DNA of 60,726 nucleotides from Kiritimatiellales bacterium. GTDB lineage: Bacteria > Verrucomicrobiota > Kiritimatiellia > Kiritimatiellales > Pontiellaceae. The stretch spans positions 1-60,726 of the forward strand of contig JAIPIO010000001.1 of the NCBI GenBank assembly GCA_021734595.1. Direction: 5' to 3'. Below the pieces are notes generated by a model, which made no database searches, was not told the DNA's origin, and was given only the letters and a program-made list of their open reading frames with translations. Position numbers and translations under genes: made by a program. Below are positions 31,834 to 40,468 of the stretch, piece after piece (positions within the stretch are counted from its first letter, which is position 1; the number at the start of each line of letters is the position of its first letter).

Positions 31834-33951
31834 TTATTTTGAGGCCTCGCCGCCGCCAGATGAAAGATATTCGTAGTTGTCCGTCCGAAATGGTTCTGCG
31901 GGCAGACCTTCACTGTTAAAGAGGTTGCAGCGCGGATAACTTTGCCACGCATAACGCAGGGCCACCGGCTGCGGCACATCGACCACATTGGAAACCCGCA
32001 CCTGATTAGAGCTGACAATCTCAGCATCGGTCGCCCAGTAAAAACCCCGATCGCTGCCGCACAGGGCAAAACCAGCCAATTCGTCGGCGGAAACCGACAC
32101 CGGCGGCATGCCTTCGGCGATTTCCTCATCATCCGGCTGGGCATCCACCGCGCGCGTTTCGAGTCCGCCAGCAACATGATCAAAAGTGATGACCACATCA
32201 GAGCCCTCGAACCGGACATTCGAAACGTTCGGCCCGCGATACACGGTATCAATGCCATAGGTTTTGGCAGCCATGATTCGCGCCACCCGCTGCCCGACAC
32301 GATCCTTGCCCGGCGCATGTGCGTGCCCCTGAAATCCAATGTCAATAATACAGGCCATTTCGGTATTCGGAACCGCCCGACACGCGGTCTGCGACTCACG
32401 AATCCAGGCTAAGTTGGCATATCGGGCACTGGGGTCATCATCTTTGGGTATCGGGCTATATTTCATATGGGTTGATAATTGCACGTAGTACATCGGGAAA
32501 TTAATTCCCCACTGTTCGCGCCACGACTCAACCAATGTCCTCCAAACCACCGGATACTGCTCACTGCGCTCAATCGTGCGGGCATTGCCGGAACCCTGAT
32601 ACCACAGCATGCCCTTGATGGCGTAGTTCTGCAGCGGCGCAATCATCCCGTTGTAAAAACCCGAGGCCGGCTTACCCTCGTCCGCAATCAGAGGCTCATC
32701 CATGGCGGCCAACGATTCGGCAGACATCCACTGCTCCGCCGCAGTGGCGCCCCGACACACCCGAATAAAGCCCAACGGAATGTTTTCCTGGCCATTTGTA
32801 TCCAGCATGTCATTCAGCTGCCGGGCAATAAAATAGCCGAGCGTGGACATGGACTGAAGCTTATCGGCCTGCCAACGGCTCCACGGCTGCTTCACCGTAA
32901 TATCCTTCGCTGGAGCAGGCGCCTCAACAGTATCCACCAGCATAAACCGCATATCATCGAAATCATCCTGGGCGTTTGGAATTTCCGGATAATAATCGGC
33001 AAATGATTTGAGATGCGATTTCAGCGCAAGAAACATATTGGACTGCCCGGTCAACAGCCAGACATCGCCGAAATACACATCCGACAGCACAACCGCCGTA
33101 CTTCGCTCACCTGAAATCGTCATGGCGAAGGGACCGGAAGCGGGTTCCGCATCGAGCACCACCCGCCAATTCCCGGCATCATCGGCAACGCAGCTCTTCA
33201 CCTGCTCATGAACCGTAACACATATCGCTTCACCGGGCTCGCAGGTTCCCCACACCGGCACGGTATGATCCCGCTGCAACACACATCCGCTGGAAAAAAT
33301 ATTCGCCAGCTGAATCGGAGTTTCATAAACATCTTTCATCCCGAAATCAAACGTCAGACTGCCCCATCCGCCTGCATTGCCCGAGACCGCCCGGTATTCA
33401 AAGAAATCCGTGCCGCCGCCGGAAAGAACCGGAGAAAATCCTGCAAGCTGAGACTGTCCCGGCGCGCCGACCGCCTCGATTCCTGATGAATCCCTCAACC
33501 CGATGGTGTAATCAGAAGACGAGTTGAGAATTTCAACCGACGTCAGGCGAACCGTCAGATTGGAAGAGAGTTGAGACAGATCTGCCGTAATCCGAGCCAC
33601 GGACTCGGGATCTTTGAAACGCCATCCGGCGATCCCCATTCGCCCCAGATGGATCGAATTATGCGTTGAAAAATTCTGCCCGTTAACCGATAAAATGTTG
33701 AGGGAAAAGGTTTTGCCATAAAGCGCCGGAATGCCGACCGTTCCGGAAACCGCGAATGCAATCGTTGGCGGAACATTTTCGACCGAACTCAGAGAACAGA
33801 GTCCCGCAGAGTCCACATTGACATTCAACGTAAAATTCGTACCGACTTTCGTCTTGTCCGTCACGGTCCAATCCACCGTCAGTGAGGCATCGGCCCACAT
33901 CGCACCCGTTGACAATATCCATAAAAGCACCGGTAAAAATTTCTGTCTCAT
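31834..33951 (-). CDS. Secreted sialate O-acetylesterase-like SGNH hydrolase
   Basis: The 705-residue protein starts at ATG 33951 with a signal peptide (KFLPVLLWILSTGAMW). The first 215 residues form sandwich-like strands. The esterase part has LANIFSSGCVLQRD and VWLLTGQSNM (catalytic serine about residue 304), then GMLWYQGSGNA, matching the carbohydrate-esterase group named after sialate O-acetylesterase (WYQGESNA is usual, so one residue is altered). The Asp/His pair would lie near the C-terminal part. It removes acetyl groups from glycans, fitting the neighbouring sulfatase and glycosidases. Confidence 0.85.
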   Translation of the reverse strand: MRQKFLPVLLWILSTGAMWADASLTVDWTVTDKTKVGTNFTLNVNVDSAGLCSLSSVENVPPTIAFAVSGTVGIPALYGKTFSLNILSVNGQNFSTHNSIHLGRMGIAGWRFKDPESVARITADLSQLSSNLTVRLTSVEILNSSSDYTIGLRDSSGIEAVGAPGQSQLAGFSPVLSGGGTDFFEYRAVSGNAGGWGSLTFDFGMKDVYETPIQLANIFSSGCVLQRDHTVPVWGTCEPGEAICVTVHEQVKSCVADDAGNWRVVLDAEPASGPFAMTISGERSTAVVLSDVYFGDVWLLTGQSNMFLALKSHLKSFADYYPEIPNAQDDFDDMRFMLVDTVEAPAPAKDITVKQPWSRWQADKLQSMSTLGYFIARQLNDMLDTNGQENIPLGFIRVCRGATAAEQWMSAESLAAMDEPLIADEGKPASGFYNGMIAPLQNYAIKGMLWYQGSGNARTIERSEQYPVVWRTLVESWREQWGINFPMYYVQLSTHMKYSPIPKDDDPSARYANLAWIRESQTACRAVPNTEMACIIDIGFQGHAHAPGKDRVGQRVARIMAAKTYGIDTVYRGPNVSNVRFEGSDVVITFDHVAGGLETRAVDAQPDDEEIAEGMPPVSVSADELAGFALCGSDRGFYWATDAEIVSSNQVRVSNVVDVPQPVALRYAWQSYPRCNLFNSEGLPAEPFRTDNYEYLSSGGGEASK

Positions 33952-34027
33952 TTGTCTTCTTTTCGTTTGGGAAAAAGGATCTCCGTAATCTAGTAGTTTT
34001 TTCAGTGGCCCCTTCCCGCTCAATTCG

Positions 34028-35293
34028 TCACCCCAGCTTCTTTATGCCACCCATGTAGGGCCAGAGCACTTCCGGCAGGTCGATGGAACCGTCGGCGTTC
34101 TGATTGTTTTCCATGATGGCGATGACGAGGCGCGGGAGCGCGACGCCGGAGCCGTTGATGGTGTGCACGAAGGCGGGCTTGCCGTCTTCATTGCGGTAGC
34201 GGATGTTGGCGCGGCGGGCCTGGTAGTCCTTAAAATTGGAGCAGGAGGAGACCTCCAGCCACTTGTCCTGCGCAGGAGCCCACAGCTCGATGTCGTAGCA
34301 CTTGGCGGCGCTAAAGCCCAGGTCGCCGGTACACAGCTCGATGACACGGTAGTGCAGACCGAGCTTTTGCAGGACCTTCTCGGCATCGAGCGTCAGCTTT
34401 TCGTGTTCCTCTTCGGAGGTTTCGGGTGTGGTGAACTTGACCATCTCGACTTTGTCGAACTGGTGCACGCGCAACAGGCCGCGCGTATCCTTGCCAGCGG
34501 AACCGGCCTCGCGGCGGAAGCAGGGAGTGTAGGCCGTGTGCAGGATCGGCAGTTCACAATCAAGAATTTCGTTGCCGTAGATATTGGTTACCGGCACTTC
34601 GGCGGTCGGAATCGGGTAGAGGCCGTCGATCGGCACATTGTACATGTCCTCCGCAAACTTGGGCAGCTGGCCGGTACCGGTCATGGCGGTTGCGTTGCAC
34701 ATAAACGGCGGAGCGATTTCCGTGTAGCCGTGCTCTTCCGTGTGGAGGTCGAGCATAAACTGAATCAGCGCACGCTCCAGCTTGGCGCCCTTGCCCTTGA
34801 ACAGCGGGAAGCCGGAGCCGGCCACCTTGGCGCCGCGCTCAAAATCAAACATACCCAGTGCATCGCCCAGATCCCAGTGCGGCACCGGCTCAAAATCAAA
34901 TTCTTTCCTTTCTCCCCAGGAGCGGATGACGGGGTTGTCGTTTTCGTCTTTCCCTATCGGCGTGGAATCCGACGGCATGTTGGCAATGTAGAGCATCCCT
35001 TCACGCAGCCAGGTCTCCACTTCGCGCAGCTCGTCGTCCATGGCGGTGATCTTGTCGCCCATCTCGCGCACCTGCGCCTTGATCGCCTCGGGGTCCTTGC
35101 CCTCCTTGATCATCAGGCCGATGCTTTTGGAGATTTTGTTGCGTTCGGCCTTCAGCTCCTCGACTTCGGCGACGATCGCACGACGGCGGCCATCCAGCTC
35201 CACAACGGCGTCGACATCCACGTCCACGTTGCGGTTCTGCATCGCCGCCTTCACGGCTTCCGTATTTTCCCTGATAAATTTTATATCCAGCAT
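34028..35293 (-). CDS. serS: Seryl-tRNA synthetase
   Basis: Class II aminoacyl-tRNA synthetase of 421 residues. The N-terminal coiled-coil arm (about residues 30-105, ELKAERNKISKSIG) binds the long variable arm of tRNA-Ser. The catalytic core shows motif 2 FRREAGSAGKDTRGLLRVHQF and motif 3 near GVALPRLVIAIMENNQ, plus SSCSNFKDYQARR. ATG 35293 starts the family-typical MLDIKFIRE. Two TTCCA palindromes lie in the 79-bp gap upstream, so this essential gene may be under their control. It sits alone amid carbohydrate genes. Confidence 0.97.
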   Translation of the reverse strand: MLDIKFIRENTEAVKAAMQNRNVDVDVDAVVELDGRRRAIVAEVEELKAERNKISKSIGLMIKEGKDPEAIKAQVREMGDKITAMDDELREVETWLREGMLYIANMPSDSTPIGKDENDNPVIRSWGERKEFDFEPVPHWDLGDALGMFDFERGAKVAGSGFPLFKGKGAKLERALIQFMLDLHTEEHGYTEIAPPFMCNATAMTGTGQLPKFAEDMYNVPIDGLYPIPTAEVPVTNIYGNEILDCELPILHTAYTPCFRREAGSAGKDTRGLLRVHQFDKVEMVKFTTPETSEEEHEKLTLDAEKVLQKLGLHYRVIELCTGDLGFSAAKCYDIELWAPAQDKWLEVSSCSNFKDYQARRANIRYRNEDGKPAFVHTINGSGVALPRLVIAIMENNQNADGSIDLPEVLWPYMGGIKKLG

Positions 35294-35318
35294 GATTGCA
35301 CCCGTTTTCTGTTTTGAT

Positions 35319-35365
35319 TTCCAAAGTGTGGAAAAAATATCTACCTGTTTTTCCAATGATTGGAA
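35319..35365. repeat. Two-site TTCCA-N5-TGGAA array upstream of serS
   Basis: Exact copies lie at 35319-35333 (core AAGTG) and 35351-35365 (core ATGAT), spaced 32 bp, between the GH30 stop (35372) and the serS start (35293). They are within 75 bp of the serS start codon, a promoter or leader position. Confidence 0.85.
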
Positions 35366-35371
35366 AGCGCT

Positions 35372-36910
35372 TTATCTGCCCGCAACAAGCGTAATGATCG
35401 AGCGAGCGGGAACCGCCACCGTTCCCTTTGAAAGGGTAAACCACTCCATATTGCGGGTTTCATCCGTAATGAATCCCTCGGTGCGGGAGAGCGTGCGGCC
35501 ACCGAGGCTGACTTTCGGATCGAGCGTATATGATTCCTTTGCCCGGTTCACAATCACCATCACCACCCGGCTGGTCTTTAGATCGGCATAGGCGGAAACC
35601 ATCAATCCTTCGGCAGACTCCTCATCCGTTGCTTTGTCGGAACGCTGCACATCCACGCGCACCATGCCGGGACGGACAAACCGGCTGTAGTGCCCCAGCG
35701 CCCACAGCATTTTGGTTACGGTGATTTCCCCATCGGTCTCCTCTTCGTTGAAATCGATGCGCACCAAATGGAAGCGCGGAACACGTGACACGTGTTTTCC
35801 ACCGGTGGAGGTCCAGAACTGCCAGGCCGCAGCCTGCGCCACGGAGAGGTCGAGATGGAGCTGCTTCGCCAGCACCAGCGCGCAGTCCAGCTCGGCGGGT
35901 TTGCCATCCAGTCCATGCAGGTAGCCCTCTTCTAGCAGGCTGTATTCCGTCTGCCAGAACCGCAGTTCGGCATCTTTAACGGCCTCGGCCAGTTTTTGGC
36001 GGATCCGCACATATTTCCGGGGATCGCCGTCCGCGAAATAGCTATGCCCCGCGACCGCTTGCGCAACGGAGCGAAGGTCGCCAACATAATTGTCGCTCCT
36101 TTTGTTCCAAAAGGCGTCGATCTGGTTGGCGGATTCCGATTTCCCCTGAAAGAGGGCGGAAAGGCTGGCCGCTTCGGGGATCAGGATTTTTGTTTCCAAC
36201 TTCCGTTGGCGAAATTCGGTATCCACCTCGCGGACCAGAGTTGCAATCTCTGCATTCGTCCAAGGCGAACCTTCCTGCTTGGCTTTTCCCCGCTCGAACG
36301 CCCAGTCCCACTGCGGCTCGTTCACGGGGCTGATGTAGTCGAAACCAAACCGCGCCGCGATGGTTGCAAGAAATCCCGCGTAGTCGCCGTAATGCTCCGG
36401 CTTAAGGTTGGAGCGATGCGCCTTGCCGGTTTTATAGCCCAGTCCGTTTTCGGTCCAGTAGACCGGCGGAGAATTGGCGTAACCGATCAAGCACGGGAGC
36501 TGGTACTCTTTCGCCTTTTTTATCCAGTAGACCGCTCCCGCGCACCGCGACCAGTCGTACGATCCATCCGGTCGCAGAAAGCACTCGGTACGGCGGAACG
36601 GCTGCACGATCCCGCAGTTTTCCTGCTCGTCCGTGCCCGCGCCGATCTGTATGCGGAACGACGAAAGCCCGATTCCTTTCAGCTTCCGGTTGCTGTCAAT
36701 CTCCGTACTGAAAAACAGTTCCGCCAACTGATCGAGCTTTCCCCGCGGGAAGCGGCGCCCAATGTACGCCCCGTGCATACCGGTCGAAGATCCGATGTTT
36801 TCAATGGTCTGGAACTGCTTGCGGCAGTCCACCGTAACCGACAGCTCTTCACCGCCCGAAACAGCACAAGCCACCACCACCACCAAAAAGAATACAAAAA
36901 ATCGCTTCAT
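35372..36910 (-). CDS. Secreted GH30-family glycoside hydrolase
   Basis: The 512-residue protein begins at ATG 36910 with a signal peptide (FFVFFLVVVVACAVSG). TVDCRKQFQTIENIGSSTG opens the barrel, as in GH30. The retaining acid/base is probably E198 (SPVNEPQWDW) and the nucleophile E322 (FWQTEYS). A C-terminal beta-sandwich follows (about 400-512). The closest named group appears to be endo-beta-1,6-galactanase-like GH30 enzymes, but the substrate is not certain. A near-match palindrome at 36919-36933 overlaps its ribosome-binding region. Confidence 0.85.
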   Translation of the reverse strand: MKRFFVFFLVVVVACAVSGGEELSVTVDCRKQFQTIENIGSSTGMHGAYIGRRFPRGKLDQLAELFFSTEIDSNRKLKGIGLSSFRIQIGAGTDEQENCGIVQPFRRTECFLRPDGSYDWSRCAGAVYWIKKAKEYQLPCLIGYANSPPVYWTENGLGYKTGKAHRSNLKPEHYGDYAGFLATIAARFGFDYISPVNEPQWDWAFERGKAKQEGSPWTNAEIATLVREVDTEFRQRKLETKILIPEAASLSALFQGKSESANQIDAFWNKRSDNYVGDLRSVAQAVAGHSYFADGDPRKYVRIRQKLAEAVKDAELRFWQTEYSLLEEGYLHGLDGKPAELDCALVLAKQLHLDLSVAQAAAWQFWTSTGGKHVSRVPRFHLVRIDFNEEETDGEITVTKMLWALGHYSRFVRPGMVRVDVQRSDKATDEESAEGLMVSAYADLKTSRVVMVIVNRAKESYTLDPKVSLGGRTLSRTEGFITDETRNMEWFTLSKGTVAVPARSIITLVAGR

Positions 36911-36918
36911 TACACGGT

Positions 36919-36933
36919 TTCCCGATATTGGAA
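36919..36933. repeat. Near-match TTCCA-N5-TGGAA site before the GH30 start
   Basis: TTCCC-GATAT-TGGAA has one change from the consensus and lies 9-23 bases upstream of the GH30 start codon, so it overlaps the likely ribosome-binding region. Confidence 0.5.
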
Positions 36934-36938
36934 AATGT

Positions 36939-37646
36939 TTATTCCGCCCGCTGCGCGACAAGCACAACATTTTTCCCGATGCAGGGAGCACAGACCGTTT
37001 CCATCCGACTCATGGGAGGGACTACGAAACGGTCGTAAAGCAATACACCGGACGGTTCCAGCGGACGCTTCAACCATTTAAACACGACAAGCCAGGGCAG
37101 AACACCGGCGATATCAAAGTAGCGGCAGAACTTCAGCGTAAATCCGGCATCCAGCACCTTGTTTTTCAACTCCTTCCGTCCGTAGCGCCGGAAATGCCCA
37201 ATATCACGGTCGTGTTCGCTGTAGAGGAACATGAGCGCGGGAACGAGGATGCAGACGTGGCCGCCCGGCTTCAGGGAGTCATGGATCAGTTTCAATTCCT
37301 GCCGGTCATCCTCCAGATGCTCGAGAACGTTGTTATAGACTATGGCGTCGTATTTATCCTCACCATCGGCAGCGGTGAAAACGGATGGGTGGATTTCAAC
37401 CAGAGGATTATCCCCCACCTGCTTGCGCAGCAACGGGAGCAGGTTGGATGCGGGTTCAAAAACATCCAGCTGTTCGAACTCCGCCCGGTCGACAATCTGT
37501 TCCGTGAAGATCCCGGTGCCCGCGCCCACCTCGGCCACGCAGCCGCACAGGTATGGCTTGAACTGTGAAAAAATCCACGCGGCGTAGTTCGGACCGCTCC
37601 GCATGGCCTCGAGATTTTCGCCATCATACACAAACGGTTCGGCCAT
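36939..37646 (-). CDS. Class I SAM-dependent methyltransferase
   Basis: The 235-residue protein shows the SAM motif CVAEVGAGTGIFTEQIV, the acidic motif II residue in LDVFEPASN, YDAIVYNNVLEHLEDD (motif IV) and LKPGGHVCILVP. It is the last gene of a minus-strand set with a GT2 glycosyltransferase three bases upstream, a GT39-like transferase and a radical SAM protein. Such SAM methyltransferases paired with dolichol-phosphate-mannose-synthase-like GT2 proteins are common in envelope glycolipid clusters. The acceptor is unknown. Confidence 0.85.
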   Translation of the reverse strand: MAEPFVYDGENLEAMRSGPNYAAWIFSQFKPYLCGCVAEVGAGTGIFTEQIVDRAEFEQLDVFEPASNLLPLLRKQVGDNPLVEIHPSVFTAADGEDKYDAIVYNNVLEHLEDDRQELKLIHDSLKPGGHVCILVPALMFLYSEHDRDIGHFRRYGRKELKNKVLDAGFTLKFCRYFDIAGVLPWLVVFKWLKRPLEPSGVLLYDRFVVPPMSRMETVCAPCIGKNVVLVAQRAE

Positions 37647-37649
37647 GGA

Positions 37650-38594
37650 TCACCCTTTTTTCTGAGCGAGAATATGGAGGAAAAAGATGCGCTTGTTGGT
37701 ATTCATGACACCATCAAGAATCAGCCCCGCGGAAAACACAAGCAGCGCGGAAATAACCAATCCGCTGGCGAGGATGGCCAACGGGATGTGGACCACGTCT
37801 TTATAAAGAATATAGTCCGCGACAGGTGCCACCCCGGACAAAAGACCGAACAGAACCAGAACGAAGCCGATGAAGGAAAAGAACGGCAGCGGACGGAACA
37901 ACCGGTAGATGTTGAGGACCGTGCCCACCACTCGGATCCCGTCGGCCAGGGTGTTGAGCTTCGATTCCGAACCCGACGGGCGATTGGAATAGGAGACAGG
38001 AACTTCCAGCATTCGGTATCCTTTATCCAGCGTATGCAACGTCATCTCGGTTTCCAGCGTAAAACCGCTGCCAATGATCGGAAAGGTTTTCACGAACGTC
38101 CGACTGAATACCCGATATCCACTTAGGATGTCCTGCACGGATGATTTGAATAACATGTTGATCAGCCGTTTCACCATGGTGTTTCCAAACGAATGGAACC
38201 GGCGTTCGTTGGTGGCCTGATAGTCGCCCCTACCGAACCGGTTGCCAACCACTACGTCCGCTTCGTTTTCGAGCACGGGACGAAGCAGCTCAGGCAAATC
38301 AGATGCGTGGTAGGTCGAATCCGCATCAACCATAACGTAGACATCCGCATCAACATGCTGGAACGCAAACCGGATTGCTTCGGATTTCCCCTGCCTTTTT
38401 TCGTGTAGCAGGACAAGTCCGGGATTGTTCTGAACGATGGACTCCACCAGCTCGGCGGTTTTATCCGACGAATTGTTATCGATCACATAAACCGTGGCTT
38501 GCGGCACTGCCACACGAAAATCGCCGACGACTTGGAGAATCGTCTGTGCTTCGTTGTACGCGGGAATGATTACGGCAATCTTTTTGTCATTCAT
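37650..38594 (-). CDS. GT2 glycosyltransferase (polyprenyl-phosphate sugar transferase-like)
   Basis: The 314-residue protein has a GT-A domain: IAVIIPAYNEAQTILQVV, nucleotide-sugar site DVYVMVDADSTYHASDLP and a GDYQATNERRFHSFGN segment of DPM1-like enzymes. Two membrane helices follow (about residues 235-260 and 270-295). These enzymes load a sugar onto polyprenyl phosphate on the cytoplasmic face. The product would feed a GT39-type transferase, which is the next gene upstream; the two ORFs overlap by eight bases. No metal-binding residue beyond the DAD motif can be confirmed. Confidence 0.88.
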   Translation of the reverse strand: MNDKKIAVIIPAYNEAQTILQVVGDFRVAVPQATVYVIDNNSSDKTAELVESIVQNNPGLVLLHEKRQGKSEAIRFAFQHVDADVYVMVDADSTYHASDLPELLRPVLENEADVVVGNRFGRGDYQATNERRFHSFGNTMVKRLINMLFKSSVQDILSGYRVFSRTFVKTFPIIGSGFTLETEMTLHTLDKGYRMLEVPVSYSNRPSGSESKLNTLADGIRVVGTVLNIYRLFRPLPFFSFIGFVLVLFGLLSGVAPVADYILYKDVVHIPLAILASGLVISALLVFSAGLILDGVMNTNKRIFFLHILAQKKG

Positions 38595-40416
38595 GGGATT
38601 TTTCTTTCAGTATTGCAGGCCAGTCGATGCCCTCTCCCGTCCCCCCGATGTCGCCCGGCGGAACCTTGTCGGCGTCCTTGAATTCGTCCAAAGCCACACA
38701 ATAGGCTTCGTTTTTGAACCAGACAAGCAGATAGCCGCGATGGTTGGGAAAGAACAGTTCCATCAGTTTCCTGTCATCTTCGAGTGTCAAGTGGTTGACC
38801 CACAGGACAGGGTTGCCGAAATCGGGATCATTGCTTGGAGGGAAATAGACATACCCCTGCCTTAACTTGTGCCAGGTCTGAATATAGGGGCGCGGAGTAA
38901 ACACCACCGCCGGAGTCTGGATTTGCTCCGCGGCCCTGACCGGTTTACTGATTTGCGAAGCCAGTTCCTCGATGGCTTTGAGCCGAACCGGGATATAGCC
39001 CAACCACGCAGTAATCACCAGTGCGCAGCAAGCGGCTACGGGCAGCAGTCCGACGGGAATCTTGCGCCACTTAAGCATTGCATGTTGCAACAGGGAAAGC
39101 CGCTTTATTCCAGCCACCGACAGGAAAACTACCGGAAGCGCAATTTCTGAAAAATGGACGGGGCCATAGGTATCTATTCCCGGATCGGGAAGAAACATAA
39201 AGCCCAGGATAAAGGAAAAAGCTGTCAGCCAAAGCGCCAACAGCCTTTTGCGGATGGGAGCAAACAGGATGAAGAGGAAAGAGCAGGGCCAGCCGAACAG
39301 GGCGATATTCATCCGGGTCAGGGCAGAGACCAGCACCTTCAGCGCCGTAGTCGGACTCAATTGCAAAAGCGTAAAGGATTCCGCCATCCCGACCGAAGAG
39401 AACAGGCTGAACCGGCACCCGTTTTCGATGATATAATTGATGTAGTTTCGGTACGGAGTCAGCAATGCATTCCCGGTCTGCCCATAGATCAGCGCAAAGA
39501 AACCCGCGAGAAAGCAAGCCCCGACCGCGGCGGCAAGGAATCCGTTTCTTCGCCGGATTCGGTTTGAGTTCCTGACGCAGAAAAACAGCCACCATGCAAG
39601 CAAAGGCACTCCGAAGGAAATCGCGGTGTAGGGCCGTACGAAAAATGCTCCGGCAAAGGTTGAAATAAAGGCAACGTGCCAACCGGCGCGTTCCGTTGTG
39701 CGCAGTTTTAGAAAACTCAGCAGCATCCAGCCCAAAAACATGATCTCTGCCGTATGGGAAAGTTTCGTCGCCGCACCAATGAGCAACAGGGGTGATGCGG
39801 CAAAAAGCAACACACACAGGCGAGCCCAGCGCTCTTTGAACAGCACTCTGCCGATTCCATAAACCGCAGGAACCGTGAGCGCCGCATAGACGGCATTGAT
39901 ATATCCATTCCACCCAAAAAGCGCATCCGGCAGCAGCATAATCGGCCAGCCCAGAAAATACTGCGAATAATAGGCGCCGTCGTTGACCATGAATACCCGA
40001 TCAAAAAACAGCCGGGCCGGATGCGACACCGCCGCAAGCTTACCGCTGAAGAGCACCTTGCTCATGAACGTATAGCAGGTTTCATCGTCCGTTATCGGCG
40101 TGTTGTGCAGTGCAAACAACCGGATGCACGCACTGGCCAGAAATACAAAACCCATGGAGATGGCAATGAAACGGTTTGCGGGAACGGCCAGAAAACCGGA
40201 TACCCACCGGTGGTTGCGCGAAATGGGAAGCAATGACTTCCACAGGAAAAAGGCCGCAACAAATCCGAATAGCCCCCATATCAGCATGGCATATGCATGC
40301 CCAGGAACATGATCTTCCAAGCTGCCCAGCGGCATCCCCACAATAGCAACCGCCCCATGGAACAACGCCAAAAACAGCACCGTAATCAACAAGTAGAAAC
40401 CCGACTGTCTTTTCAT
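38587..40416 (-). CDS. GT39-like membrane glycosyltransferase
   Basis: The product (about 609 residues) starts at ATG 40416. It has roughly a dozen membrane helices (for example GFYLLITVLFLALFHGA, FIAISMGFVFLASACIRLFA) and a large periplasmic C-terminal region. The first loop motif NTPITDDETCYTFMSKV carries the paired acidic residues of ArnT/PMT-like transferases. These use polyprenyl-phosphate sugars on the outer face of the inner membrane. Coupling with the overlapping GT2 gene suggests a two-step glycosylation of lipid, polymer or protein. The acceptor is not evident. Confidence 0.8.
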   Translation of the reverse strand: MKRQSGFYLLITVLFLALFHGAVAIVGMPLGSLEDHVPGHAYAMLIWGLFGFVAAFFLWKSLLPISRNHRWVSGFLAVPANRFIAISMGFVFLASACIRLFALHNTPITDDETCYTFMSKVLFSGKLAAVSHPARLFFDRVFMVNDGAYYSQYFLGWPIMLLPDALFGWNGYINAVYAALTVPAVYGIGRVLFKERWARLCVLLFAASPLLLIGAATKLSHTAEIMFLGWMLLSFLKLRTTERAGWHVAFISTFAGAFFVRPYTAISFGVPLLAWWLFFCVRNSNRIRRRNGFLAAAVGACFLAGFFALIYGQTGNALLTPYRNYINYIIENGCRFSLFSSVGMAESFTLLQLSPTTALKVLVSALTRMNIALFGWPCSFLFILFAPIRKRLLALWLTAFSFILGFMFLPDPGIDTYGPVHFSEIALPVVFLSVAGIKRLSLLQHAMLKWRKIPVGLLPVAACCALVITAWLGYIPVRLKAIEELASQISKPVRAAEQIQTPAVVFTPRPYIQTWHKLRQGYVYFPPSNDPDFGNPVLWVNHLTLEDDRKLMELFFPNHRGYLLVWFKNEAYCVALDEFKDADKVPPGDIGGTGEGIDWPAILKEKSHE

Positions 40417-40468
40417 AAACCAGCGCCTTCCCAACGGGGTTCCATAAATTGCCCGCATCGATTTTCAA

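Noticed and set aside
38181..38196. TTCCA-N6-TGGAA in the GT2 gene
   Set aside because: Spacing is six, not five, and it is the only such copy seen.
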